NCBI RefSeq assembly: GCF_001536285.1
Contig: NZ_FAOZ01000021.1
Location: 1-64,000 of the forward strand
DNA length: 64,000 nt
Direction: 5' to 3'
Source: Parafrankia irregularis
GTDB lineage: Bacteria > Actinomycetota > Actinomycetes > Frankiales > Frankiaceae
Below the pieces are notes generated by a model. The model did not search any database. It had not been told where the DNA came from and saw only the letters and a list, made by a program, of their open reading frames with translations. Position numbers and translations under genes: made by a program. This document shows, piece by piece, positions 42,492 through 52,079 of this stretch; the stretch's first letter is position 1, and every line of letters begins with the position of its first letter.

Positions 42492-43517
42492 TCAGAACGG
42501 AACGGTCGAGTAGGCCTGCAGCTTGGTCAGCTGGTGCTGGCTGTCGACCCGCCGGATGGTGCCGGAGCGGGACCGCATGACCAGCGACGAGGTGCTCGCG
42601 CCACCCGGACGGTAGCGCACACCCGCGAGCAGCTCGCCGTCGGTGATGCCGGTCGCCACGAAGAAGACGTTCTCGCTGCTGACCAGGTCACGGGTGTGCA
42701 GAACCCGGCCCGGGTCGTGGCCGGCGGCGACGACCTTCGCCCGTTCGGCGTCGTCCCGCGGCCACAGGCGGCCCTGGATCACGCCTCCGATGCACGTCAC
42801 CGCGCAGGCCGCGATGATCCCCTCCGGGGTGCCGCCGATCCCCAGCAGCAGGTCGACACCGGTGTCCTCGGTGGCGGCCATGACCGCGCCGGCCACGTCA
42901 CCATCCGAGATGAGCTTCACCCGGGCGCCCGCTGCCCGGATCTTGTCCACGAGCTCGGTGTGCCGCGGGCGGTCGAGCACCACGACCGTCACATCGCGCG
43001 GCAGGATGCCCTTCGCCTTCGCGACCGCGCGGATGTTGTCCTCCACCGGGGCATCGATGTCGACGACGCTGGCCGCCTCCGGCCCGGTGACGAGCTTCTC
43101 CATGTAGAAGCAGGCGCTGGCGTCGTACATCGAGCCGCGCTCGCTGACCGCCATCACCGAAACCGCGTTGTTCATGCCCTTGGAGGTCAGGGTCGTGCCG
43201 TCCACCGGGTCGACGGCGACGTCACACTCCGGCCCTTCGCCGGAGCCGACCTCCTCGCCGTTGTACAGCATGGGGGCCTCGTCCTTCTCCCCCTCGCCGA
43301 TCACGACGACGCCGCGCATCGACACCGTCCCGACGAGCCGGCGCATGGCGTCGACAGCGGCCTGGTCGGCGCCGTTCTTGTCACCGCGCCCGACCCAGCG
43401 GGCAGCGGCCAGCGCGGCGGCCTCGGTCACCCGGACCAGCTCCAGTGCCAGGTTTCGGTCTGGCGCCTGGCCTTCGACGGCGAGGGATACAGGTACGGAA
43501 GCGGTCTCGGCAGCCAC
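42492..43517 (-). CDS. glpX: Class II fructose-1,6-bisphosphatase GlpX
   Basis: The gluconeogenic phosphatase, 341 aa. Motifs are [38 protein letters not shown], the metal-binding [45 protein letters not shown] and [15 protein letters not shown]. All GlpX catalytic residues appear intact. The GTG at 43517 is the usual start position. It is upstream of the fatty-acid hydroxylase-like gene and downstream of DUF4245, as in mycobacteria. Confidence 0.96.
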   Translation of the reverse strand: MAAETASVPVSLAVEGQAPDRNLALELVRVTEAAALAAARWVGRGDKNGADQAAVDAMRRLVGTVSMRGVVVIGEGEKDEAPMLYNGEEVGSGEGPECDVAVDPVDGTTLTSKGMNNAVSVMAVSERGSMYDASACFYMEKLVTGPEAASVVDIDAPVEDNIRAVAKAKGILPRDVTVVVLDRPRHTELVDKIRAAGARVKLISDGDVAGAVMAATEDTGVDLLLGIGGTPEGIIAACAVTCIGGVIQGRLWPRDDAERAKVVAAGHDPGRVLHTRDLVSSENVFFVATGITDGELLAGVRYRPGGASTSSLVMRSRSGTIRRVDSQHQLTKLQAYSTVPF

Positions 43518-43793
43518 GTGATGGAGCGTAGTTCGCCGCCGCCCCGCGTGCCGCCGAGAGTTGCCTGGCTCCCATCACCACCGACGGCACGTCACCGTCG
43601 CGCTCCGGTGCGGCACCCCGGTCAGCCGGACGGGTCCGGCCCGCTCAGGGGCCCGACGCCAACGGCACGGCCCATCCATGATCTTGGTCGGCCGCCCCGC
43701 CAAGGGATCACAGAGCGGCGACGGAGCCGCCGGAAAAAATCTTCGGAGGCCGCGCAACCTTCGGTGGACGACCCGCGTCAAACAGGTTGATAC

Positions 43794-43830
43794 GGGTGGC
43801 CGTCACGCGGAGGGGGCGTGACGGCCACCC
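43794..43830. terminator. Perfect 15-bp inverted repeat, probable terminator
   Basis: GGGTGGCCGTCACGC (43794-43808) and its exact reverse complement (43816-43830) flank a 7-nt loop. It lies 215 bp after the DUF4245 stop and about 280 bp before glpX. The plus-strand side is followed by a short T-run (GGTCGTTT); the minus-strand side is not. Confidence 0.55.
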
Positions 43831-43917
43831 GCGGTCGTTTCTGGTCAATCCGCGTTTCGGGGGTGCCCCCGGAGCCGCGTGGGCCGCGGGCCGCGGGGGG
43901 GCGCCGCGGCCCACGCC

Positions 43918-44010
43918 GGGTTGCGGCAGGCACAGGGTTGCGGCAGGCACAGGGCCACCGGCAGGCACAGGGTTGCGGCAGGCACAGGGCCACCGGCACG
44001 CGCCAGGCCA
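43918..44010. repeat. 17/18-bp tandem repeat (GGTTGCGGCAGGCACAG) x5
   Basis: Alternating 17-bp GGTTGCGGCAGGCACAG and 18-bp GGCCACCGGCAGGCACAG units lie just past the DUF4245 stop. Confidence 0.85.
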
Positions 44011-44045
44011 CGGCAGTCACCGGCTACGGCAGACGCCCCGGTGAG

Positions 44046-44639
44046 TCAGGCCGCGCCCGAGACCGCGTTGACGTCGATCGGGCGCAGCGCGGCGGCGACG
44101 GTCGCCAGATCGGCCTGTTCCGCCCCACCTGGGCCGCCGCCGTCGTCGACGATCGACGTCACGCCGCCGGTGTCAACCCGGGTCAGCGCCAGGTGCCCGT
44201 CGCTGTCACGCCGTTCGTCCCAGGTCTGGCCGGCGACGTCCACCGAGCCCGTGATGGGTCGGTCGCCGAGGATGGCCTGCACGGCGTCGGGGGCGTTGCT
44301 CTGCAGGAACCGAGCGAAGGTCCGGTCATCCGGCCGGTCCACGACATAGCCGATGGTGATCCGGGTGTTGTCCCCGTCACTGGTTCCGCCGGAGGGCAGC
44401 GTCACCCGGACGGTGGTGGGCTTGAAGACCTCCGGCAGACCCGCTGGCGCCGAGGCAGGGTACGGCGCCTGGCGCGCGTACGCGCTGAGCGTGGCCTCGA
44501 TGTCCTCGACCACGGCGACGTCGGGTTCGTCGTCGCCATGCGGCATCACGAAGACGAAGAAGACGGCGACTCCCGCCAGCACCACCGCGAGCGACAGCAC
44601 CATGTCCCGAATTGTTTCCTGACCGCGTTGACGCGCCAC
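44046..44639 (-). CDS. DUF4245 membrane-anchored protein (Rv1100-like)
   Basis: The 197-aa product starts VARQRGQETIRDMVLSLAVV, a short cytoplasmic segment and one helix (LAVVLAGVAVFFVFVMP), followed by an exported domain with DVAVVEDIEATLSAYARQAP, TIGYVVDRPDDRTFARFLQS and ITGSVDVAGQTWDERR. This is DUF4245, conserved beside glpX in actinobacteria, with unknown function. GTG 44639 has GAGGG very close upstream; the frame up to 44714 is unconserved. Confidence 0.85.
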   Translation of the reverse strand: MARQRGQETIRDMVLSLAVVLAGVAVFFVFVMPHGDDEPDVAVVEDIEATLSAYARQAPYPASAPAGLPEVFKPTTVRVTLPSGGTSDGDNTRITIGYVVDRPDDRTFARFLQSNAPDAVQAILGDRPITGSVDVAGQTWDERRDSDGHLALTRVDTGGVTSIVDDGGGPGGAEQADLATVAAALRPIDVNAVSGAA

Positions 44640-45020
44640 GCCCTCAATCTTCCAGTTCCCGACCGCCGGACCGGCGCGACCAGAGCTGACCGCACCGGGG
44701 GCCGTCACCTGCAACCCCGCTACCTGACCCTACGGCCCGACCCGCCCCTGCCACCTCCGCCGGATCCACCCAACGTGTTACAGCCGGCACCGCCCCGGAG
44801 CCACCGCACGAGAATTCGCGCCGGCGCGCTCCGCGCGACCGCACAGAGATAACGGTCGGAGACGACCACATCACCCGGAGACACCTCACTGGCGCGCTAC
44901 GCCTGCACTGCGACGTCTCAGTAGCTCCAGTGGCTCGTTGCCGGCAACCACCTCCTGCCGGCAACCACCTCCGCCGATCATCACTCCTGATGGTCGGCAA
45001 GGTGGACAATGTCACGGATT

Positions 45021-45256
45021 GAATCGATCAAGATCGCTGGTTGGCGGGCGGTGCTCGCGTTTCACGAACGCGGCCGAACCTCCGAAAACCCATAGCCCCG
45101 TGAACCCGCGACCCGGCGACCCGGCGACCCGGCGACCCGGCTTGTCAAGTCGCAAGAGTGAAGGATTTTGGTCGTTGGAACGACCAAAATCCTTCACTCT
45201 TGCGGGTCACCAAGCGACCCTGCGCCCCTTTTGCCCCTCTTGGGGTGAATTGATCG
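45021..45256 (+). repeat. Dispersed palindromic repeat, copy D (most perfect)
   Basis: A perfect 54-bp palindrome: 26-bp arms 45151-45176 and 45179-45204 around a GG centre, beginning CGCAAGAGTGAAGGATTTTG. Upstream lies the conserved module GATCAAGATCGCTGG and CACGAACGCGGCCG, then a spacer with an 8-bp CGACCCGG array. Downstream is the GCCCCTTTTGCCCCTCTTGG tail. The outer ends share a short inverted CGATCAA. It lies 85 bp downstream of the xseB stop. Confidence 0.9.
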
Positions 45257-45288
45257 CACCGCGACCCGATGCGAGATCCACGCGGCCG

Positions 45289-45573
45289 TCACGCCGGCCC
45301 GAGCGGGTTCGCCGCGAGTCGGGACCGGGCGCCGTCCAGCAGGCGCTGGCACAGCGACGCGAGCTCCTCGCCGCGCTCCCAGAGTGTCAGCGACTCCTCC
45401 AGCGAGCACCCGCCGGCCTCCAGCCTGCGGACCACTTCCTCCAGCTCCGCACGCGCCGCCTCGTAGGTGACCTCGGAACCACCGTCGTGTGACGCGCGCG
45501 CGGTGGGCCGGCCGGCGCCGGGCTGACCGGCATCGGCCGCGCCCGCTGTCGGCGTCGCTTCAAGATCAGTCAT
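45289..45573 (-). CDS. xseB: Exodeoxyribonuclease VII small subunit
   Basis: The XseB helical hairpin is clear in this 94-aa protein: [20 protein letters not shown] and [20 protein letters not shown] with GARSRL after it. It binds XseA to make the single-strand exonuclease. ATG 45573 has GGAG 7 nt upstream and overlaps the xseA stop by 8 bp; the ATG at 45585 is an alternative. The N-terminal 35 residues are an Ala/Gly/Thr-rich extension. Confidence 0.93.
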   Translation of the reverse strand: MTDLEATPTAGAADAGQPGAGRPTARASHDGGSEVTYEAARAELEEVVRRLEAGGCSLEESLTLWERGEELASLCQRLLDGARSRLAANPLGPA

Positions 45574-47020
45574 CGTGGTCTCCATGTCCCTGCCCCGTGC
45601 CGGCGGATCCCCCGCTGGTTGTCTGGGTACTCACACCGCCTACGCCGACCACGTGCGCCCGCGTGGCCTCCGCGCCATCCACAGCGGCGGCATCCGGATC
45701 GACGTCATCCACAGTGGCGGGTGCGGCAGCGACGGCGGGTGCGGCGGCGACGGCGGGTGCGGCGGCGACGGCGGGTGCGGCGGCGACGGCGGGTGCGGCG
45801 GCGACGGCGGGTGCGGCGGCCACGCTGGCGGCGAAGGTACCGCCCGCGACCCTGACCACCAGCCGCTCGCCGCCGGCCACCTCGGCCGGTGACCGGACGA
45901 CGAGGCCGTCGGCCCGCTGGACCAGGGCGTAGCCGCGGTCCAGCGTCGCGGCCGGCGACAGTGCGCGCATCCGGGCCGCGGCGTGTGCCAGGTCACGCTC
46001 GGCGACCTCCACCGCGTGCAGAACGCAGCGCCGCGACCGCGAGCGCAGGGTTTCGACTGCCTGTTCCCGGTGCTCGATCTCGCGCAGCGGCGCCGCCAGC
46101 ACGGGACGACCCCGCAGGTCGGCGAGGCGGCGGGCCTCGATGTCGAGCCGGTGGGTGAGAACGCGGCGGGCCCGCCCACGCAGCGCGTCCACTCCGGCGG
46201 CCTGCTCGGCGACGTCGGGGACCACCCGCTTGGCCGCGTCCGTCGGGGTGGAGGCCCGAACATCGGCCACGAAGTCGAGCAGAGGTGTGTCCTGCTCGTG
46301 TCCGATTGCCGACACCACCGGTGTCCGGGCCGCGACAACGGCACGAAGGAGGGCCTCGTCCGAGAACGGTAGAAGATCTTCCAGGGAGCCGCCGCCGCGC
46401 GCGATGACGATCACCTCGACGGCGCCGTCGGCGTCCAGTTCGGCCAGTGCGTCGATGATCTGGCTCACCGCCAGCGGCCCCTGGACGGCCACCTCACGTA
46501 GCTCGATACGCACGGCCGGCCACCGACGGCGCGCGTTCTCGACGACGTCCCGCTCGGCTGCGGATGCACGGCCGGTAATCAGCCCGACGACTCCGGGCAG
46601 GAACGGCGGCCGCTTCTTGCGGCTCGCCGCGAACAGCCCCTCGGCCGCCAGCGTCGCCTTCAGCCGCTCCAGCCGGGCCAGCAGGGCGCCCGCACCAAGT
46701 GGCCGAATCTCCGTGACCGCAAGGGCCAACGTGCCCCTACCCGCGTGGAAGGACGGCTTCCCCCACACCACCACCCGGGCTCCGTCGACCAGCCCCGGAC
46801 CGACCGCGTCGCACACCGCGCGGGGGCAGGTGACCCGCAGGGAGACGTCCGCCACGGAGTCACGCAGAGTCATGAAAACGGTCCCCATGCCGGGCCGGCG
46901 GGAGATCTCCGTGACCTGACCTTCAACCCAGACCCGCCCCAACCGGGAGATCCAGTCACCCATCGCCCGGGAGATCGTCCGCACCGGGAGCGGTTCGTCG
47001 GGCGTCGACGTCAGGGCCAT
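45566..47020 (-). CDS. xseA: Exodeoxyribonuclease VII large subunit
   Basis: The catalytic subunit, 484 aa. The OB-fold is [20 protein letters not shown] and the catalytic core is [40 protein letters not shown] and [21 protein letters not shown] coiled-coil region that receives XseB copies follows, then [20 protein letters not shown]. The C-terminus carries an Ala-Val-rich AAPAVA repeat from an 18-bp minisatellite, which replaces the normal short tail. It is translationally coupled to xseB and divergent from ispH. Confidence 0.95.
   Translation of the reverse strand: MALTSTPDEPLPVRTISRAMGDWISRLGRVWVEGQVTEISRRPGMGTVFMTLRDSVADVSLRVTCPRAVCDAVGPGLVDGARVVVWGKPSFHAGRGTLALAVTEIRPLGAGALLARLERLKATLAAEGLFAASRKKRPPFLPGVVGLITGRASAAERDVVENARRRWPAVRIELREVAVQGPLAVSQIIDALAELDADGAVEVIVIARGGGSLEDLLPFSDEALLRAVVAARTPVVSAIGHEQDTPLLDFVADVRASTPTDAAKRVVPDVAEQAAGVDALRGRARRVLTHRLDIEARRLADLRGRPVLAAPLREIEHREQAVETLRSRSRRCVLHAVEVAERDLAHAAARMRALSPAATLDRGYALVQRADGLVVRSPAEVAGGERLVVRVAGGTFAASVAAAPAVAAAPAVAAAPAVAAAPAVAAAPAVAAAPATVDDVDPDAAAVDGAEATRAHVVGVGGVSTQTTSGGSAGTGQGHGDHDD
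45718..45828. repeat. 18-bp minisatellite (GTGCGGCGGCGACGGCGG) in the xseA 3' end
   Basis: Five to six nearly identical 18-bp units encode AAPAVA hexads on the minus strand. Confidence 0.92.
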
Positions 47021-47141
47021 CCACGCACCGTACGACCCACCGGGCCGGCAAGGTCATCACGGCTCGGACGATGTTCGCATCCGGTGATGCTCCGCTCGGC
47101 GGCCCTTGGCGCCGAGCGGCACCCGCGTAGACTGCTGCGAC

Positions 47142-48101
47142 ATGGGGCGGGTCCTGTTGGCCAAGCCGCGCGGCTACTGCGCGGGTGTCGATCGCGCGGT
47201 CCAGACCGTCGAGAAGGCACTCGATCTGTACGGGTCGCCGGTGTATGTACGCAAGCAGATCGTGCACAACGCCCACGTCGTCAAGACGTTGGAAGCGAAG
47301 GGCGCGATCTTCGTTGAAGAGACCGACGAGGTGCCGGTAGGCGCCACGGTGGTGTTCTCGGCGCACGGCGTGGCACCGACGGTCCACGAGGAGGCAGCCT
47401 CGCGTCAGCTCCGCACCATCGACGCGACGTGCCCCCTTGTCACCAAGGTGCACTCCGAGGCTCGCCGGTTCGCCAAGGAGGATCTTGACATCCTCCTGAT
47501 CGGTCATGAGGGCCACGAGGAGGTGGTGGGCACCACTGGCCAGGCGCCGGACCGCATTCATCTCGTGGACGGTCCGGAGGACGCGGCTGCGGTGAAGGTC
47601 CGGGACCCGAAGCGGGTCGCGTTCCTCTCGCAGACGACACTGTCCGTCGACGAGACCATGACCACGGTGAACGCACTGCGCGAGCGCTTCCCGCATCTGC
47701 AGGGTCCACCGAACTCCGACATCTGCTATGCCACCCAGAACCGTCAGGTGGCAGTCAAGGAGATCGCCGAGAAGGTCGACCTCCTGATCGTCGTCGGCTC
47801 GCCGAACTCGTCGAACTCGGTCCGGCTCGTCGAGGTCGCCCTGGACGCGGGGGCACCGAAGTCCTTCCTGGTGGACGACTCCACCGAGGTGGACGAGAGC
47901 TGGCTCGACGGTGTCGAGACGGTCGGGGTGACGAGCGGGGCGTCGGTGCCCGAGGAGCTGGTCACGGGCGTCATGGCGTGGCTGGCGGAGCGCGGGTTCA
48001 ACGACGTCGAGGAGGTCACCTCCGCCGACGAGCACCTGCTGTTCGCTCTCCCGCCGGAGCTCCGGCGGGACATCCGGGCCAAGGAGCGGGCCGCGGGCTG
48101 A
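47142..48101 (+). CDS. ispH: 4-hydroxy-3-methylbut-2-enyl diphosphate reductase IspH (LytB)
   Basis: The last enzyme of the MEP isoprenoid pathway, with a [4Fe-4S] cluster. In the 319-aa protein the three cluster cysteines are in [24 protein letters not shown] and [10 protein letters not shown]. Substrate residues include VHNAHVV, the HG pair in [17 protein letters not shown] and [13 protein letters not shown] 47142 ([13 protein letters not shown]) is the family start. A strong terminator follows. It is divergent from xseA. Confidence 0.96.
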   Translation: MGRVLLAKPRGYCAGVDRAVQTVEKALDLYGSPVYVRKQIVHNAHVVKTLEAKGAIFVEETDEVPVGATVVFSAHGVAPTVHEEAASRQLRTIDATCPLVTKVHSEARRFAKEDLDILLIGHEGHEEVVGTTGQAPDRIHLVDGPEDAAAVKVRDPKRVAFLSQTTLSVDETMTTVNALRERFPHLQGPPNSDICYATQNRQVAVKEIAEKVDLLIVVGSPNSSNSVRLVEVALDAGAPKSFLVDDSTEVDESWLDGVETVGVTSGASVPEELVTGVMAWLAERGFNDVEEVTSADEHLLFALPPELRRDIRAKERAAG

Positions 48102-48177
48102 GTCCCGCAGTAACCCGAAGCCCACAGGGGCCGAGGGATTTCCCGAACCGGGGCTCCGAGCATCGGTTCGAAACTTC

Positions 48178-48239
48178 GCGCCGGGTTCGGCGCGGCCGCA
48201 CAAATCGTTGCGGTCGCGCCGAACCCGGCGCCTCTTTTT
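48178..48239 (+). terminator. Rho-independent terminator of ispH
   Basis: A 23-bp stem (48178-48200 with 48209-48231, one G-T pair) with loop CAAATCGT is followed by CTCTTTTTG. It lies 77 bp after the ispH stop. It is the clearest intrinsic terminator in the window. Confidence 0.88.
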
Positions 48240-48606
48240 GCGCCCCCGACGCCCACGAACGTGCCACCAGTCCCGTCGGCGTGGCCGGCTCGGCACGCTG
48301 CACCGCCCGGGCATGACCACGCTGCGCCGCCGGGTGTGGCGGGGCACCGTCCGGCCTGCCCAGCGGCCCGTGCGGCGGGTGTGACGAGCATCCGCCATGA
48401 CCTCGGCCCGGGCGACGGAAGCTCCTCATGTCCTAGGGTCGGCGGTGAGCCTTCTCCATCTCACGGTCCACGGCCGGGGGCCGCCGCAGGTCCGAGTCGA
48501 CGACGGAAAAGGCTCAGTAGCTGGCCAGCGCCGCGGATGTCCTTCGCGGGTAGTCGCGCCGGCGACCGGCCAGGTCAATGTTGACGACATCTCGGGAGAT
48601 CGGCGC
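48240..48606. other. Intergenic region upstream of fumC
   Basis: No gene is supported here. The fumC promoter must lie in this stretch. In-frame extension of fumC to 48397 is possible but unconserved. Confidence 0.35.
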
Positions 48607-49998
48607 ATGAGCGAGCAGGAATACCGCATCGAGCACGACAGCATGGGTGACGTGCGGGTGCCGGCCTCGGCGAAATGGCGTGCGCAGACGCAGCGGGCGG
48701 TCGAGAACTTCCCCGTCTCCGGCCAGCGGATCTCCCGCGCCCACATCGCGGCGCTCGCCCGGATCAAGGCGGCCGCCGCGACGGTGAACGCGAAGCTCGG
48801 AGTACTCGACGGCGACGTGGCCGCGGCGATCGCCGAAGCCGCCGGCGAGGTGGCCCGCGGTGACTGGGACAACCAGTTCCCTCTCGACGTCTTCCAGACC
48901 GGCAGCGGCACCTCCTCCAACATGAACACCAACGAGGTGCTGGCGTCACTCGCCTCGGAGCGGCTCGGGCGGCCCGTCCACCCGAACGACCACGTGAACG
49001 CCTCGCAGTCGTCCAACGACGTCTTCCCGTCGTCGATCCACGTGGCGGCCACGCAGGGCATCGTGCACGAGCTGGTTCCCGCGCTCGACCACCTCGCGGT
49101 CTCGCTGGAGCGCAAGGCAACGGCGTTCGCCGGCGTGGTCAAGTCCGGGCGCACCCATCTGATGGACGCGACGCCGGTGACCCTCGGCCAGGAGTTCGGC
49201 GGCTACGCGGCGGCGGTCCGACTCGGCATCGAGCGGCTGAACGCCGCGCTGCCCCGGGTCGGCGAGCTCCCGCTGGGCGGCACGGCGGTCGGCACCGGAA
49301 TCAACACGCCGCCCGGCTTCTCCGCCGCGGTCATCGCGGAGCTCGCGGCGACGACGGGGCTGCCGCTGACCGAGGCCCGTAACCACTTCGAGGCGCAGGC
49401 CTCGCGGGACGGGCTCGTCGAGGCGTCCGGTGTGCTGCGGGTGATCGCGATCTCGCTTTACAAGATCTCGAACGACCTGCGCTGGGCCTCCTCGGGCCCG
49501 CGGGCCGGCCTGGGCGAGATCCGGCTGCCCGACCTGCAGCCCGGTTCGTCGATCATGCCGGGCAAGGTCAACCCGGTCATCCCGGAGGCGGTCTGCCAGG
49601 TGGTCGCGCAGGTCGTCGGCAACGACGCCGCGGTGGCCTTCGGCGGCTCGGCGGGCAACTTCGAGCTGAACGTGATGCTGCCGGTCATCGCGCGCAACGT
49701 GCTGGAGTCGATTCACATCCTGTCGACGATCAGTCGGCTGTTCGCGGACCGGTGCATCGACGGCATCGCTGCGGACGAGGAGCGCTGCCGGCGGTACGCC
49801 GAGTCCTCGCCGTCGATCGTGACGCCGCTGAACAAGTACATCGGCTACGAGGAGGCCGCGAAGGTCGCCAAGCAGTCCCTGGCGGAGGAGAAGACCATCC
49901 GCGAGGTCGTGCTGGAGCGCGGCTACATCCAGGCGGGCAAGCTGACCGAGGCCGAACTCGACGCAGCCCTCGACGTGCTGTCGATGACGCACCCGTGA
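48607..49998 (+). CDS. fumC: Class II fumarate hydratase
   Basis: The TCA-cycle hydratase without an Fe-S cluster, 463 aa. Signatures are [71 protein letters not shown] and the fumarase loop [20 protein letters not shown]. The start at ATG 48607 ([14 protein letters not shown]) is the normal N-terminus; GGGAG lies about 10 nt upstream. The mycobacterial fumarase gene lies near glpX in the same neighbourhood. Confidence 0.96.
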   Translation: MSEQEYRIEHDSMGDVRVPASAKWRAQTQRAVENFPVSGQRISRAHIAALARIKAAAATVNAKLGVLDGDVAAAIAEAAGEVARGDWDNQFPLDVFQTGSGTSSNMNTNEVLASLASERLGRPVHPNDHVNASQSSNDVFPSSIHVAATQGIVHELVPALDHLAVSLERKATAFAGVVKSGRTHLMDATPVTLGQEFGGYAAAVRLGIERLNAALPRVGELPLGGTAVGTGINTPPGFSAAVIAELAATTGLPLTEARNHFEAQASRDGLVEASGVLRVIAISLYKISNDLRWASSGPRAGLGEIRLPDLQPGSSIMPGKVNPVIPEAVCQVVAQVVGNDAAVAFGGSAGNFELNVMLPVIARNVLESIHILSTISRLFADRCIDGIAADEERCRRYAESSPSIVTPLNKYIGYEEAAKVAKQSLAEEKTIREVVLERGYIQAGKLTEAELDAALDVLSMTHP

Positions 49999-50037
49999 CG
50001 CATCCGTAACCGGGCTCGGGCGGACCCGGGCTCGGGC

Positions 50038-50074
50038 GGACCCGGCTCCCTGGACGACCAGGCGAGCCGGGTCC
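50038..50074 (+). terminator. Hairpin after fumC
   Basis: GGACCCGGCTC (50038-50048) pairs perfectly with GAGCCGGGTCC (50064-50074), with CTGG/CCAG inside and an ACGA loop. It starts 40 bp after the stop with no T-run. Confidence 0.6.
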
Positions 50075-50264
50075 CTCATGCCGTACCCGCCCCCCTGACG
50101 GTTCGGCACCCCGCCGCGGAAGCCGTGGAAGACCCCCCAGCCAGCCTCCACGACTCCCGCGACCCCCTGCGACAGGTCCAACGAGGCACCGGAACTTTCG
50201 TTACGGCCCCCGCGCCATGAATTTTCCACGGGGCATCGCAGCCCGGCGGGCCACCGCCGCTGCA

Positions 50265-50345
50265 GGTGCGCAGGCCGGCTGCCCCGCAGCCGCAGCCGCC
50301 GCGCAGCCGTAGCTGCAGCCGCAGCCGCCGCGCAGCCGGGAGCCA
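50265..50345. repeat. GCAGCCGCAGCCGCC-type tandem repeats upstream of sthA
   Basis: Two degenerate units of about 30 bp with GCAGCCGCAGCCGCCGCGCA occur between fumC and sthA. The rest of this intergenic region (50075-50563) shows no gene. Confidence 0.65.
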
Positions 50346-50563
50346 GCAGCCGGGGCACTCGCCCGGGTGGGCACCGGCGGACCAACCGCATCCACCTTGT
50401 GGCTGTATGTGTCCATCGACACGGACGTCCGACCCGGCGTCGCAGATGTGACGATGCGAGGAAGTGACCGGGAAAAAGACGTAACAACACCGAGTAGCGG
50501 GTGTTCCCGGTCGATCTGGCGGATAGCCTCGGCGTGACACGATAAATGACAGGGGGAAACGAC

Positions 50564-51976
50564 GTGCATGAGGTCGATGTCCTTGTCATCGGTTCCGGGC
50601 CCGGCGGGCAGAAGGCCGCCATCGCCGCGGCCAAGCTCGGGCGCAGCGTCGCGGTCGTCGACAAGCGGGACATGATCGGCGGCGTCTGCATCAACACGGG
50701 CACCATCCCGTCCAAGACCCTGCGCGAAGCGGTCATGTACCTGACCGGGCTGGCTCAGCGCGAGGTGTACGGGCAGAGCTACCGACTCAAGGACGAGATC
50801 ACCGTCTCGGACCTCTCCGCGCGGACGCAGCATGTGATCGGCCGTGAGATCGATGTGATCCGCAGCCAGCTCACCCGCAACCGGGTCCAGGTCCTCTCGG
50901 GTCTCGCGACCTTCATCGACCCCCACACCGTCAGCGTCCGCAGCCCGGGCGGGGTCGAGGAGCGGCAGGTCCGGGCAACGAAGATCATTATCGCGACCGG
51001 GACGAGGCCGGCGCGGCCCGACTCGGTCGACTTCGACGGCCGCACGGTCGTCGACAGCGACCAGATCCTCGATCTCGACCGCATCCCCGGTTCGATGGTC
51101 GTGGTCGGCGCAGGTGTGATCGGCATCGAGTACGCCTCGATGTTCGCCGCCCTGGGCACCAAGGTCACGGTGGTCGAGCGGCGCGACCGGATGCTCGACT
51201 TCTGCGACCTTGAGATCATCGAGGCGCTGAAGTACCAGCTTCGCGACCTCGCGGTGACCTTCCGGTTCCGGGAATCCGTGGTGTCCGTCGAGCGCCACAA
51301 CGGCGGCACGCTCACCCTTCTGGAAAGCGGCAAGAAGATCCCGGCCGACACGGTCATGTACTCCGCCGGCCGGCAGGGCCTCACCGAGGTTCTCCAACTG
51401 CGCAACGCCGGGCTGTCCGCGGACAACCGCGGCCGCATCCTGGTCGGCCCGGACTTCCGGACCGAGGTCGACCACATCTACGCGGTCGGCGACGTCATCG
51501 GCTTCCCGGCCCTGGCGGCGACGTCCATGGAGCAGGGCCGGCTCGCCGCCTACGCGGCCTGCGGCGAGCCGACCACCGGGATGCGGGCCGAGCTGATGCC
51601 GATCGGCATCTACACGATCCCCGAGATCTCCTACGTGGGGAGCACCGAGGACGAGCTGACCGAACGTGCGGTGCCGTTCGAGGTGGGCATCGCCCGATAC
51701 CGCGAGCTCGCCCGCGGCGCGATCCTCGGCGACTCCTACGGGATGCTGAAGCTCCTGGTCAGCCCGGAGGATGGCCGGCTGCTGGGGATCCACGTGTTCG
51801 GTACGCACGCCACCGAGCTGGTCCACATCGGGCAGGCCGTGATGGGGTGCGGCGGGACGGTCAACTACCTCGTCGACACCGTGTTCAACTACCCGACCCT
51901 CGCGGAGTCGTACAAGGTCGCGGCGCTCGACGCGATGAACAAGATGCGGGCGGTGGCTCGCATCTCGGGGCGGTAG
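50564..51976 (+). CDS. sthA: Soluble pyridine nucleotide transhydrogenase (SthA, Si-specific)
   Basis: An FAD flavoprotein that equilibrates NADPH and NAD+. The 470-aa product has the FAD motif [40 protein letters not shown] with only one of the two cysteines that lipoamide-dehydrogenase relatives use, the NAD(P) motif [20 protein letters not shown], and [20 protein letters not shown]. Loss of the second cysteine distinguishes SthA from disulfide reductases. GTG 50564 has AGGGGGA 7 nt upstream and is preferred to ATG 50546. Confidence 0.93.
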   Translation: MHEVDVLVIGSGPGGQKAAIAAAKLGRSVAVVDKRDMIGGVCINTGTIPSKTLREAVMYLTGLAQREVYGQSYRLKDEITVSDLSARTQHVIGREIDVIRSQLTRNRVQVLSGLATFIDPHTVSVRSPGGVEERQVRATKIIIATGTRPARPDSVDFDGRTVVDSDQILDLDRIPGSMVVVGAGVIGIEYASMFAALGTKVTVVERRDRMLDFCDLEIIEALKYQLRDLAVTFRFRESVVSVERHNGGTLTLLESGKKIPADTVMYSAGRQGLTEVLQLRNAGLSADNRGRILVGPDFRTEVDHIYAVGDVIGFPALAATSMEQGRLAAYAACGEPTTGMRAELMPIGIYTIPEISYVGSTEDELTERAVPFEVGIARYRELARGAILGDSYGMLKLLVSPEDGRLLGIHVFGTHATELVHIGQAVMGCGGTVNYLVDTVFNYPTLAESYKVAALDAMNKMRAVARISGR

Positions 51977-51986
51977 CCGGCTCGTC

Positions 51987-52018
51987 GGCCGCCTGCCACC
52001 GGTCAGCGGCAGGCGGCC
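51987..52018. terminator. Bidirectional hairpin between sthA and the DUF3616 gene
   Basis: GGCCGCCTGCC (51987-51997) and GGCAGGCGGCC (52008-52018) form a perfect 11-bp stem with a 10-nt loop between convergent genes, 11 bp after the sthA stop. Confidence 0.65.
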
Positions 52019-52079
52019 AGCGGCTGGGCAGGGTTGGGTAGTCAGCGGCGATCGGTCCGCCGACAGCCGGCCGGCGCGA

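Larger units (their letters stand above)
43518..44045. other. Intergenic region with hairpin and 17/18-bp tandem repeat
   Basis: About 530 bp between the DUF4245 stop and the glpX start (both minus strand). Apart from the hairpin and the minisatellite listed separately, no gene is supported. The glpX promoter must lie in its left half. Confidence 0.4.

Noticed and set aside
45100-45145. CRISPR-like direct repeats (CGACCCGG)
   Set aside because: The units are 8 bp, contiguous and without spacers; this is a microsatellite in the spacer of repeat copy D.
48946-50736. 596-aa minus-strand ORF opposite fumC and the sthA start
   Set aside because: It is antisense to a complete class II fumarase; no domain or start signal.
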